64,000 nucleotides of DNA from Novosphingobium jiangmenense (GTDB taxonomy: Bacteria; Pseudomonadota; Alphaproteobacteria; Sphingomonadales; Sphingomonadaceae), in the NCBI RefSeq assembly GCF_015694345.1, contig NZ_JADQDC010000004.1, positions 124,001-188,000 on the forward strand, written 5' to 3'. Position 1 is the first letter of the stretch, and every line of letters starts with the position of its first letter. The notes under the pieces are model-generated. The model had not been told where the DNA came from. It saw only the letters and a list, made by a program, of their open reading frames with translations, and did no database searches. The position numbers and the translations under genes were made by a program. Positions 27,673 through 35,348 of the stretch are shown here, one piece after another.

Positions 27673-28212
27673 TTACAGAGATGAGCAAAAGCGATGCAGC
27701 ATCGGAAACAACTGATCTACTGCGACCGGATCCGAAATCTCGTTTTCTTCGCCATTGATCTCAAGAAGGGCGGTCGCCAATCCTTCTGGTCCAACGTCAA
27801 CTTCCAGCTCAGCATCAGACGATTTCCACCGCAAACCGATACCACCGGATGGAAGCGGCACAACTCGCGGCGGAGCGCATCTGCGCAAACCTTCAACGGT
27901 CAGTTCGATCGTGGGCGAAACAGCCCGATCGTCCAATGGGAAAGCCTTGTAGCTGTCCCAATTGGGCGGCAAGGCTTCCATCCGGCGAATAGATTCAACT
28001 ACTCGCTTCAAGCCTTCGGGCAGATCGGGATTTCGATCAGGCTGGTAGCGCACGCGTACCCCGGCCCGGAGACCAAGGTCAATCGGACCTTCAACCGCTT
28101 CAGTCGAATTGGCCCAACCATGCGGCGCAAGCCGGGAATTCAACATGTCTTGAGCACGAGAAGCCACTTCTGGCTGTAGGCCCGTCGGAAACGCTAGTGC
28201 AGTGCTAGCCAT
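27673..28212 (-). CDS. Uncharacterised protein, second gene of the TIGR04255 cassette
   Basis: This 179-aa soluble protein has the recognisable pattern LPPNWDSYKAFPLDDRAV (close to the NWDGYGA-x-PI signature of a widespread family of unknown function) followed by PLPSGGIGLRWKSSDAELEVDVGPEG. The ATG overlaps the end of the TIGR04255 gene by eight bases (the preceding codon is also ATG), which shows tight coupling. Function is unknown. It is likely a partner of the upstream TIGR04255 protein. Confidence 0.75.
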   Translation of the reverse strand: MASTALAFPTGLQPEVASRAQDMLNSRLAPHGWANSTEAVEGPIDLGLRAGVRVRYQPDRNPDLPEGLKRVVESIRRMEALPPNWDSYKAFPLDDRAVSPTIELTVEGLRRCAPPRVVPLPSGGIGLRWKSSDAELEVDVGPEGLATALLEINGEENEISDPVAVDQLFPMLHRFCSSL

Positions 28213-29026
28213 CATACTCTTCCCATTTCTGGCGCATTTGAGGTGTCACGCTCTCAAGGAACGCGCCATTGATCATATCGTGCGCAAGCGCAAAGAATTC
28301 TTTTACAGCATGCAGTCCGCCGATCCCGGGTGCGCTCCTTGCAGTCAGTTCGAAGCGGAAAAACTTTGCCCCCTCCGGATCAACGATTGGGGATATCACG
28401 CTATGCAACCTGCCAAGAGACTTACCGTCGGCATCGACAATCCGGTGCAGCCGTTGCCGGATGTATGTGTCAGCAACCAGTCCTTGAACATCCCAAGCGA
28501 ATGGGTCGACCCGGAAAGCATTCGCAATATCGGAGAAATCACGTCCGAATTGCGCCACAGGGATGAGGTTCACGTTGGTGAGTTCGCATTGCTTCGGTGG
28601 CGGCATGTATCCGTACCGGCCGATTATGAACTTCTCGAACTTTGAGTACAGTTCCCACAGGCGCCGCGATGTGACCTCATAGCGAGGATATTGTTGCTCA
28701 GAATGATCCCGTATCCAGTTGTAGGTGAAGGAGTCGTCCTGAACCTGAATTATTTCACCGCGGTCGTTCTTGAAAAGCGCCTTCGGCAACTGGATTTGCG
28801 GAACAACCTCCCACTCAACCAAAGGAGATATGTCCTCAAACATCTCAATCGCGGCGATGAAGCGCGGCCCAGTCTCTGCGACCGGAAAATCTCGCATAAT
28901 CTCGTTCCAGAAGAGACCTGGATCGACGATCCCAAACTCCCGAATCCGGCCAAAAGAAAGCGAAATCGCCTGCTCGTGGATCGGGGGATGCCGGAAATGG
29001 GGCCGTCTGTGAGACGTCACTGTCAT
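28205..29026 (-). CDS. TIGR04255 family protein
   Basis: This 273-aa protein matches the sporadically distributed TIGR04255 family. The N-terminal FRHPPIHEQAISLSF motif, a central VQDDSFTYNWIRDHSEQQYPRYEVTSRRLWELYSKFEKFI, and CELTNVNLIPVAQFG are the family hallmarks. The biochemical role is unknown; the family is often met in mobile and defence-rich regions. I chose ATG 29026 because a PPI motif near residue 14 is usual, and the longer frame has an unlikely N-terminus. It is the first gene of a three-gene coupled cassette with its own upstream region of about 290 bp. Confidence 0.82.
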   Translation of the reverse strand: MTVTSHRRPHFRHPPIHEQAISLSFGRIREFGIVDPGLFWNEIMRDFPVAETGPRFIAAIEMFEDISPLVEWEVVPQIQLPKALFKNDRGEIIQVQDDSFTYNWIRDHSEQQYPRYEVTSRRLWELYSKFEKFIIGRYGYMPPPKQCELTNVNLIPVAQFGRDFSDIANAFRVDPFAWDVQGLVADTYIRQRLHRIVDADGKSLGRLHSVISPIVDPEGAKFFRFELTARSAPGIGGLHAVKEFFALAHDMINGAFLESVTPQMRQKWEEYDG

Positions 29027-29312
29027 TGCTCGCTCATTTTCTCGGTTTGAATCGACAAGCGGGTTGCATGTCAAGTGCCATCGCGATGAGCCCAATAAGG
29101 GAATGCCCACATGTAGGACAGCGTTAGTTTAGCATCGAGCAACAGCGGAACTTTCTACGGGTTAGGCTGCGAGGTTTGCAGCGGCAGAAGCTGTAGGACC
29201 CGACCGCGCTGGTGATGTGGTGATCTGATACAAAAGCCCCATCGGACTTCGATGGCTTACTGCGTCTTTTCGGTGGATCACCTGAATGCGACACGTTGCA
29301 GACATGACACCC

Positions 29313-30074
29313 TCACGATCGCCGCATCTCGATCCAACCGGCGTCCGACTGAATCACCGTTTGAGATCCCTGTCGACCACCCGACAGGAAAACGCTAGGT
29401 GCGTCAGCTCTGCCCATAGCCGCTGCCGCCGTTGTGACGTGCTTGCGAAGAATGGCTTCGACGCTGTCGCGCTCAGGATTATCCGTGAGTTCCTGCAACG
29501 CGTCGGCTTCACGCTTTTGGATTTCACGCTGAACCAAGATCAATGCGCGACTGAGATGATTGCGGAAGCCTGCGATGAAGTCAGGTGCAAACGCCGTCCG
29601 CCGGCTGACCATCATCACGCTGCTACCATCTTGGCGATCAATGGGAAGGACAAGCTTCTCGTCATGAAATGTAAAGCCGGACGGCAATGGGCCAGGCCCG
29701 AAATGTGCGACCGCATCGTCCCGCAGAGCAACCAGCTGGTCATGGAAATTGCGCTGATCGCCGGAGAACTTTGCCCGTAGGTCGAGTGTCCCGCGATGAT
29801 CCGACTTCGATTTGGTCGCCCGCACATAGAAGACGACGGCGCTGTGCATCATCGCCATGCTCGCATGCTGCGCCCACTCCAGACCGGCATCATGAGCGCG
29901 GGAGGCAGCCGGGCACGAGGCGATCATGTCGAGCGCGATATTGAGATCGACCTTGATCGAGTGGCAATCGCTCAATCTCTTGATCTTGCGTGAAATCGTC
30001 GGGAAGTCTGCTTGCAACTCCTCTGCCGCAGCCAGAAGGTCAATGACAGGTGCAGTCGCTATGTTGACGGTCAT
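29313..30074 (-). CDS. HEPN-like uncharacterised protein
   Basis: This 253-aa, largely helical protein contains HSAVVFYVRATKSKSDHRGTL and NFHDQLVALRDDAVAHFG. The latter fits the R-x(4-6)-H pattern of HEPN ribonuclease-type domains and the H-x2-L-x2-LRD-x2-AH layout of several abortive-infection-associated HEPN families. This is a motif-level match, not a proven family assignment. ATG 30074 is chosen; a longer frame upstream has unnatural composition. It is the last gene of a minus-strand operon whose earlier genes are small. A catalytic or scaffold role in phage defence is possible. Confidence 0.6.
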   Translation of the reverse strand: MTVNIATAPVIDLLAAAEELQADFPTISRKIKRLSDCHSIKVDLNIALDMIASCPAASRAHDAGLEWAQHASMAMMHSAVVFYVRATKSKSDHRGTLDLRAKFSGDQRNFHDQLVALRDDAVAHFGPGPLPSGFTFHDEKLVLPIDRQDGSSVMMVSRRTAFAPDFIAGFRNHLSRALILVQREIQKREADALQELTDNPERDSVEAILRKHVTTAAAAMGRADAPSVFLSGGRQGSQTVIQSDAGWIEMRRS

Positions 30075-30129
30075 GTCCGTCCGGCCCGGCGCGCTCGAAG
30101 ATGCTGAGGCCCGGTGCCCGCCACGTGCT

Positions 30130-30357
30130 TTATCGCTTCCAACTCTGGCCGGTGGTCTTATCGAACCACATGTCGGCAAAATACTCGGGTGACCCCGTCG
30201 GTGTCCGGAATGAGAGAATGTCCGGGTGGCGCGCCTTGATCCATGGTCGGAAGTCTGACCAGCTCGGTTCTTTGTCGCCATGTGCCGGACGCCAATACTC
30301 TTCAATCCAGCGTGGCGCCCAGAACTCGATCAGGTGTTTGGCCTCGTCCTTCTTCAT
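30130..30357 (-). CDS. Small uncharacterised protein (75 aa)
   Basis: This small charged and aromatic-rich protein (MKKDEAKHLIEFWAPRWIEEYWRPAHGDKEPSW, then FADMWFDKTTGQSWKR) is not a family I recognise. The start codon overlaps the stop of the upstream 117-aa gene (ATGA), which supports that it is translated. It lies 55 bases before the HEPN-like gene on the same strand. Confidence 0.55.
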   Translation of the reverse strand: MKKDEAKHLIEFWAPRWIEEYWRPAHGDKEPSWSDFRPWIKARHPDILSFRTPTGSPEYFADMWFDKTTGQSWKR

Positions 30358-30707
30358 GACCGGCGCTTAGTTTTCGTTGTCAGACTCAGATCAGGCGGTG
30401 CCAGATGCTTCCGATGCTCCCTCGGGAGTGCCTGCCACGCCCTATGGTAATCCGGCCCGGCTTCTTTGAATGAATCCAAAGCGGCCTGAATCCGAACGGG
30501 ATCCGGAAAATCATCAGCATCAAAGCTCTTGCAGCCGGGCCACAGGCGAGTTGCCCCCTCGCCGGGCAGGTTGCCAAAGCAGGTTTCGTCCGTCCTATTT
30601 TCAAGGTGATCCGCGACATCTTTCAGCTGGGTGATGATGTCTTGAAGCTTGCGGCGAGACGCCTCGAACCGCTGCGCGACTGCGCTGTATTCGTCCCAAG
30701 TCGTCAT
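30354..30707 (-). CDS. Uncharacterised protein (117 aa)
   Basis: This protein starts with a probable coiled-coil helix (MTTWDEYSAVAQRFEASRRKLQDIITQLKDVADHLENRTDE) and ends in a basic tail (TTKTKRRS). There is no recognised domain. It lies 13 bases after the RHH-like gene and overlaps the next small gene by four bases, so it is part of a four-gene operon ending in the HEPN-like protein. Confidence 0.55.
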   Translation of the reverse strand: MTTWDEYSAVAQRFEASRRKLQDIITQLKDVADHLENRTDETCFGNLPGEGATRLWPGCKSFDADDFPDPVRIQAALDSFKEAGPDYHRAWQALPREHRKHLAPPDLSLTTKTKRRS

Positions 30708-30720
30708 TCGTCAGGCTCCG

Positions 30721-30906
30721 TCAGCATTTTTCTGCTGCTAGTTCCACAAGTCTGGCAATGGCGGTTGCTCTGGCAGGACGGTCTGGTTGCGCCAGTGCCC
30801 AACGCTCTGCCGCTTCGATGGTCTCGAGGGGAAGCCGAACGACCGCTGTTGGAGCCTTTGCAGGCCGGCCACGCTTTTTTGTTACAGAAATTGCTTGACC
30901 CGTCAT
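30721..30906 (-). CDS. Small ribbon-helix-helix-like protein
   Basis: This 61-aa basic protein has a KKRGRPAKAPTAVVRLPLETIEAAERWALAQPDRPARATAIARLVELA layout: a basic AT-hook-like GRPxK, a short beta strand VVRLPLE and two helices. That fits ribbon-helix-helix DNA-binding proteins, which often autoregulate toxin-antitoxin-type operons. It is the first gene of the minus-strand operon that leads to the HEPN-like protein. The exact start is uncertain because no strong ribosome site is visible. Confidence 0.5.
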   Translation of the reverse strand: MTGQAISVTKKRGRPAKAPTAVVRLPLETIEAAERWALAQPDRPARATAIARLVELAAEKC

Positions 30907-30991
30907 CGGCAATTGATGTAACAAAAAATCAGGCCGGAGGGAAGCGCCAACTTCCAACCGGCCCTAACCACCAACGAGAGGCTTACTCGTC

Positions 30992-31114
30992 ATGGCTAAT
31001 CCGGCTCCTAACCCGAACCGCGCCTCCTTCCAAGCTGCTGTTGCCAGCACCGGCGCCAAGATCATCGCAGACCGTGACCTCGTCGCGTTTCTCGCCAAGC
31101 GGGAGGCGAAGTGA
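30992..31114 (+). CDS. Small protein (40 aa) coupled to the next gene
   Basis: This short frame reads MANPAPNPNRASFQAAVASTG, then a helix and REAK, behind GAGAGG. Its stop codon overlaps the start of the next gene (TGATG), so it is probably translated and couples expression. The composition resembles small phage-encoded proteins. Function is unknown. Confidence 0.5.
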   Translation: MANPAPNPNRASFQAAVASTGAKIIADRDLVAFLAKREAK

Positions 31115-31557
31115 TGGACCGGCGCTCCTTCATTGGCACAGCTTCAGTCGGCATCGCGTTCGGAAGCTCCCCGCTGACCGGCGCCCCCACTCTCGCGGCA
31201 GTGCCTGAGGAGGGCGGGCGCGACGCAGCGATCATTGACGCCTGGAACCGTCGCGTGGCGGCACATGCGATGATCAGCGGCGGAGAAGTCGACGGACGCG
31301 ACGCCGCGTTGGCGCCGTACTGGGCAATCGTCGACGAATGCGACAAGCTGATCCACACCACGCAGGCGACTACGCCCAAAGGGGTTGCAGTGCAGATATG
31401 GACCGCACTCCACAACAGCTCGGCCTACGTGAGAGATGAGGAGCAGGCAATTCTGCGCATGGACCTCGAATATCTCACTGCGCACGCCGGCAGCTTCGAC
31501 TGGGATGCGAGGTCACTGGTCGCCGCGCTCCGTTCTCTGCAAGCTATGGGAGCCTAA
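31114..31557 (+). CDS. Phage-type hypothetical protein with N-terminal signal-like segment
   Basis: This 147-aa protein has an N-terminus MDRRSFIGTASVGIAFG that looks like a twin-arginine signal, although the hydrophobic part is short. The rest is helical (DAAIIDAWNRRVAAHAMI, YWAIVDECDKLIHTTQA, WTALHNSSAYVRDEEQAILRMDLEYL). Similar proteins occur in prophages of alphaproteobacteria, without known role. It is the second gene of a compact plus-strand run 30992-33179. Confidence 0.6.
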   Translation: MDRRSFIGTASVGIAFGSSPLTGAPTLAAVPEEGGRDAAIIDAWNRRVAAHAMISGGEVDGRDAALAPYWAIVDECDKLIHTTQATTPKGVAVQIWTALHNSSAYVRDEEQAILRMDLEYLTAHAGSFDWDARSLVAALRSLQAMGA

Positions 31558-31560
31558 GCT

Positions 31561-31845
31561 ATGATCATCTGGAAAAAGACCCTACGCGACTTCCTCGCGC
31601 ACGGAGGCCGTGTGCTGGTGGAACCGACCGGTGCGCTAACCGAAGGAGGCGCCGTTCCCCGTTGGTTTGTCGAGGGCGATGTGCCTGAGACAGACATCGC
31701 GATCGCCGCCCACCGCGCATATTTCGCACGGCGTGATCAAGCCTTCCGTCAGCGGGTCAAGCGGGCGGCCAGGATGCTTGGCAGACGAACGCAGAACGGC
31801 TGGCGGGTGCTGGAGGTGGCCGATGGCAACTCTTCACCGGTTTAG
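31561..31845 (+). CDS. Hypothetical protein (94 aa)
   Basis: This small basic protein (MIIWKKTLRDFLAHGGRVLVEPTGA, FFARRDQAFRQRVKRAARMLGRRTQNGWRVLEV-like) starts three bases after the previous stop. It is translationally packed with the next gene, which begins inside it. No family is recognised. Confidence 0.55.
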   Translation: MIIWKKTLRDFLAHGGRVLVEPTGALTEGGAVPRWFVEGDVPETDIAIAAHRAYFARRDQAFRQRVKRAARMLGRRTQNGWRVLEVADGNSSPV

Positions 31846-32122
31846 TGCTTTGTATCGGCGCTCAGGATCGATCCTGAGTTCGCCGGCAAATGACAATACA
31901 CGCAGCAGTCCAACTCGCGAGCACCTTCGCGTCGCGCTCATACTGACCTGGTGGGAGAATGAGCTCTTGCGGTGCATGCGTGGCAGTTCGGGCAAGAGCG
32001 ATCTCATCGAAGCGCAAACAAAGGTCGCTGATCTTCGCTCGCGGATTCCGGCGGAGCTGCTGCCTGAAGCAAGGGCGTGGGTGCGCGATAGAGATGACCG
32101 CTCCGAGCACTCGATTCCCTGA
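31823..32122 (+). CDS. Hypothetical protein (99 aa)
   Basis: This small protein begins MATLHRFSALYRRSG, has an acidic-basic helical body (REHLRVALILTWWENELLRCMRG, EAQTKVADLRSRIPAELLPEARAWV) and overlaps the previous gene by 23 bases. GGAGGT lies six bases before the ATG. No known family. Confidence 0.55.
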   Translation: MATLHRFSALYRRSGSILSSPANDNTRSSPTREHLRVALILTWWENELLRCMRGSSGKSDLIEAQTKVADLRSRIPAELLPEARAWVRDRDDRSEHSIP

Positions 32123-32171
32123 ATTGTCCCCCGCGGCGACCAGCCGCAGCCTCAATCCTGAGAGCCAAATC

Positions 32172-32576
32172 ATGCGAAACACATCCACAGCTGCGCCCCA
32201 GCCAGGCTTGCGAACCTATATCGTCTACGATCGAGTGTCTGCGTCGCTTCGCACCCACGAAGTTTCATCCGACATCGTCGCGCCACACTTGCGGAGGGGC
32301 GATGTGGCGATCTTCGACCCCACAGACCGAGAGCCAATGCATGGCGAGCACTTCGTCGTGCAATGGACGAGCTCGGACCGGAGGGACGTTGTAGAGGTAA
32401 GCTTGGAGCCCGGGGGCTGGTGCTTCATCTGGCACAACACCGTCGCCGCCGTTGGCGGTGGGCCATCGGAGAAGGTGCGCTGGTGCGATGGCCCATATCG
32501 GCCTGGTGGAATGGAGCAGCGTATCCTCGGCCGAGTGGTCGGTATCCTCGCACCTAACCCTTCAGGCTTTGGCTGA
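32172..32576 (+). CDS. S24/LexA-fold-like protein
   Basis: This 134-aa protein resembles the beta-rich C-terminal fold of S24 (LexA/CI-type) proteins: YIVYDRVSASLRTHEVSSDIVAPHLRRGDVAIFDPTDREPMHGEHFVVQW matches the region around the S24 catalytic serine (usually GDSM-P-x(4)-GD). Here a clear GDSM serine is missing, so autocleavage is unlikely. A DNA-binding domain is not seen. It may be a phage repressor relative that senses but does not cleave. The assignment is by pattern only. Confidence 0.5.
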   Translation: MRNTSTAAPQPGLRTYIVYDRVSASLRTHEVSSDIVAPHLRRGDVAIFDPTDREPMHGEHFVVQWTSSDRRDVVEVSLEPGGWCFIWHNTVAAVGGGPSEKVRWCDGPYRPGGMEQRILGRVVGILAPNPSGFG

Positions 32577-32600
32577 GCTGGCCGAGCCTCGAGGAAAGGT

Positions 32601-33179
32601 GTGGCCGTGGCGCATTCCGAGAAACGCTCGCCGTCGACGGCAGCGCGGATCAAGATGGAGGCGAGCAAAGCTCCGAATGCTCACCACTTCGCAGCCAGCC
32701 TCGCGCTCTCCAGAAGCTTCTCGGACGCGCCGTGGTGGCCCGAGCTCTACAACCGAGCCTTCCCTACCCTCGTAAGCGCCGTGAGTGTCCACGACGACGG
32801 TTGGGCGCAGAGGGGTGGTATCGATCGTGTACTGACACTGTCCTGCGGGCGGGTGTACACGGTCGACGAAAAGGTCAGGACACACGATTGGCCCGACATT
32901 CTCCTTGAGCAATGGAGTGACGAAGCGCGCCGCTCGCCCGGCTGGGTGCAAAAGCCGCTCGCCTGCGACTTCATCGCCTATGCCTTCGCGCCCAGCCGTC
33001 GCTGCTATCTTCTCCCGGTCAATCTTCTGCAGCGGGCCTGGAGGCTGCATGGCCGGTCATGGCTGAAGGATCACGGGCAACGCCGGGCGCAGAACCGCGG
33101 CTACGTGTCCACGAGCGTCCCAGTCCCGATCTCTGACCTGATGCAGGGCATGATCGATGCGATGCTGGTGGGGTTGTGA
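32601..33179 (+). CDS. PD-(D/E)XK-nuclease-like phage protein
   Basis: This 192-aa protein has the stretch GGIDRVLTLSCGRVYTVDEKVRTHDWPDILLEQWSDE, then PGWVQKPLACDFIAYAFAPSRRCYLLPVNLLQRAWRLHG. The order D, DEK and DILLE fits a PD-(D/E)XK-type core, as in phage-encoded nuclease-like proteins, but I cannot confirm activity. It has an RBS-like AGGAAAG about eight bases before an early ATG. It ends the plus-strand run that starts at 30992. Confidence 0.5.
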   Translation: MAVAHSEKRSPSTAARIKMEASKAPNAHHFAASLALSRSFSDAPWWPELYNRAFPTLVSAVSVHDDGWAQRGGIDRVLTLSCGRVYTVDEKVRTHDWPDILLEQWSDEARRSPGWVQKPLACDFIAYAFAPSRRCYLLPVNLLQRAWRLHGRSWLKDHGQRRAQNRGYVSTSVPVPISDLMQGMIDAMLVGL

Positions 33180-33200
33180 CCGAGCAGGCCGCGCCGTCCC

Positions 33201-33740
33201 TTACTGTGCCCGAGACTTGTCCATCAGATTGTCTGGCAGATCGATCTCAACGAGATCCCAGCCGAGGCCATCGCGCTTGAAAACCATGGCGAACGCCTTG
33301 TCCCCGCCCTTTGGGGTCGCACGGAACTTATCAAAGCTCACGCGCTCGATCTCCCATTCGGCTGGCTTCTTAGGCTCTGCCTCCGCCGCGTTCGCGCTAG
33401 TCTTTGCCTTCAGACGACCGTTCTCGACCATCGCCTTGATGCCCTCGGGAGTGATGACGCCGTCAATCATCGTGTCTACCATGCCCATGGCGAAGGCAGC
33501 GCCCAGAACCGCGAAACCATTGTTCTGCTCCTTGGCCATCTCCGCTGCCATCTGAGCCTTGAACTGGCTTTTGATCGAATCTCGTACGGCGGGGAAATCG
33601 ACGATCTCGGCCAATTCGTCCTTGTCGCCTTGCAGCGCTGCATCGCGCAGCCCAGCCATGGCCATCGAGGGCGAAGCGAAATACCAGCCGGTTCCCGCGA
33701 CGGTGATGAGCGCAACGGCTCCGAGAATCACTTTGTTCAT
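33201..33740 (-). CDS. DUF2939 domain-containing protein
   Basis: This 179-aa protein has an N-terminal hydrophobic anchor (MNKVILGAVALITVAGTGWYFASP) and a DUF2939 body (MAMAGLRDAALQGDKDELAEIVDFPAVRDSIKSQFKAQM). DUF2939 proteins are membrane-anchored or periplasmic and of unknown function. The gene has its own promoter region and is reversed relative to its plus-strand neighbours, as is typical for a moron gene in phage-related elements. Confidence 0.8.
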   Translation of the reverse strand: MNKVILGAVALITVAGTGWYFASPSMAMAGLRDAALQGDKDELAEIVDFPAVRDSIKSQFKAQMAAEMAKEQNNGFAVLGAAFAMGMVDTMIDGVITPEGIKAMVENGRLKAKTSANAAEAEPKKPAEWEIERVSFDKFRATPKGGDKAFAMVFKRDGLGWDLVEIDLPDNLMDKSRAQ

Positions 33741-33884
33741 CGTCTTGACGTAACACCATGAGGCGGAACGGGAACGTATGCTGGATCACATGTGCGTGAT
33801 ATGGATCACAGTTTGACGTGAGCCCTTGCCGGAATTGGTCCGACATGCTCGATATCTTGGTCTCCGGATAGGGCGGAGGCGAGA

Positions 33885-34463
33885 ATGGGCTGGCTCTCAT
33901 GGTTGCGTGGCGGTACCCACAGAGACCATAAACACGGGACAATCGGAAGTTTTGGCGTCTTACCGACCGTCCGGTTTGATCCCGATCTAGTCAGCGGCGA
34001 CGTCGAACGAATGGTGCGTGATATGATCGCGGGGGAGAGCGATATACCAGCCGCTAAGAGACGCGGAGCATCACGCGCGGCTCTCGCCTCAATTCGGCGC
34101 GGGCGCGATGCTGCAAATCTCACTGGATGGCTCTTGAACGAAATCGAAGGCCTGCCGAAAGCCTCAGCCCAACGGATTGCCCGTACCATCCACAATCGGG
34201 CGACCGTAATGATGCGGCTGGCCAGAGAACTGAAGCAAGGCCTTGAGGTCGGAATCTGGATGCATTCCGGAGCGCCCTGTTATCCGCTCGCAGGAGGTGG
34301 CACTGTTGCGGGGAAAGAGGCCTCGGCAGCGGCCCACAAGCAACTTTCAGGGAAGCGCTTCAAGCTGGTTGAAGGCGCGCTGATTGACGGCGAAATGTGC
34401 TGGCCTGGCTGGGATGAAGGATGCCGCTGCACATGGCGCGCCTACATTGCAGGCTTTGAGTAG
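33885..34463 (+). CDS. Phage minor-head-like protein
   Basis: This 192-aa protein ends with WMHSGAPCYPLAGG...AHKQLSGKRFKLVEGALIDGEMCWPGWDEGCRCTWRAYI. The H-x2-L-x-G-x2-F ... PG-x(4)-CRC order is the signature of the Mu gpF-like minor head family (PF04233-type). The N-terminal part, with RRGASRAALASIRRGRD, would be the helical segment. It is much shorter than full minor head proteins and stands alone, with GGAGG in front of the ATG. It may be a reduced relative with another role. Confidence 0.5.
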   Translation: MGWLSWLRGGTHRDHKHGTIGSFGVLPTVRFDPDLVSGDVERMVRDMIAGESDIPAAKRRGASRAALASIRRGRDAANLTGWLLNEIEGLPKASAQRIARTIHNRATVMMRLARELKQGLEVGIWMHSGAPCYPLAGGGTVAGKEASAAAHKQLSGKRFKLVEGALIDGEMCWPGWDEGCRCTWRAYIAGFE

Positions 34464-34478
34464 AATCGGGATTGCGGC

Positions 34479-35348
34479 TTAAACTGGCTTGAAATCTAGA
34501 TAGGTACATTCGACGTCTGTGAACCATGATCCGTTGGGTATTTCTGCCTCAAGTCGATGCGCAAGCCCATAAACCTTCCATATGCCATTTGCTGGCTGCA
34601 GTTGGCTTTCCACCTGCAGGCGTCGGCCGAATTCAATCTCCGGATTGTACAGCGAGGTCATCCGTACTCCCGCTTGGGAGAACGACGGATAGCCGACCAT
34701 ACCCGTTGAGTTTGACATCTTCACCACCTTGCCGCCCCGTGCTGCGCCCTGTGGCCAGATCGCTACGATCTTATTCGTTTCGTCGATTAGAAACTCGCAA
34801 TTGACGTCCCGGCAGACGCTCTCGATTTGTGATCGGAGTGATCCTGGCTTGTATGGGTTCTGGAGGACGCCGTTCACCCCAGAGTTCTCGAGTGTATAGC
34901 CCATCTGTTCGACGAGCTTCGACAGCAACAATGCTGCGCTGACGCCACCCTTGTAGCTTGTTGGTTTAACTGGCTTAGCAAGATCGACGAGCCCGGAGGC
35001 GGCGGTGATCAGGAATGAGACATCGGGCGGCTGGCTCGCATCGACCCATGCCTCAAGGATGCCGCCTCGGAAACAAACGGATGTCTTGTCGTCGTCGCCC
35101 GCTTCGATCGTGAGGCGGTTGGGCTTGCGCTGCTGAATGAAGAACTGGCGCGTCACCGTCAGCTTGTTCATCAGATCCAGCGACAAGCCCCACAGTCGCA
35201 CCTGTGCCTTAGCACCCACCAATCCCGCATGTATGATGTCGGCAGAGCACCGAACGCCCTCGATCTCGACGCGATTGCTTCCCTCTGCGTTGAACTCGCC
35301 GGATGACAACTCGACAATCACTTTCACGACGCGATGCTTGAGGGTCAT
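34479..35348 (-). CDS. Phage baseplate hub / late-control-like protein
   Basis: This 289-aa protein is similar in layout to phage baseplate hub proteins (gpD- or gp44-like). It starts MTLKHRVVKVIVELSSGEF...NRVEIEGVRCSADIIHAG, and has repeated beta strands, the YKGGVSAALLLSKLVEQMGYTLENS segment and SLRSQIESVCRDVNCEFLIDETNKIVAIWPQG. The start overlaps the end of the tape-measure-like gene by four bases (ATGA). Normal phages have many more tail genes around such a hub; here it is the last gene of its operon. Confidence 0.7.
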   Translation of the reverse strand: MTLKHRVVKVIVELSSGEFNAEGSNRVEIEGVRCSADIIHAGLVGAKAQVRLWGLSLDLMNKLTVTRQFFIQQRKPNRLTIEAGDDDKTSVCFRGGILEAWVDASQPPDVSFLITAASGLVDLAKPVKPTSYKGGVSAALLLSKLVEQMGYTLENSGVNGVLQNPYKPGSLRSQIESVCRDVNCEFLIDETNKIVAIWPQGAARGGKVVKMSNSTGMVGYPSFSQAGVRMTSLYNPEIEFGRRLQVESQLQPANGIWKVYGLAHRLEAEIPNGSWFTDVECTYLDFKPV

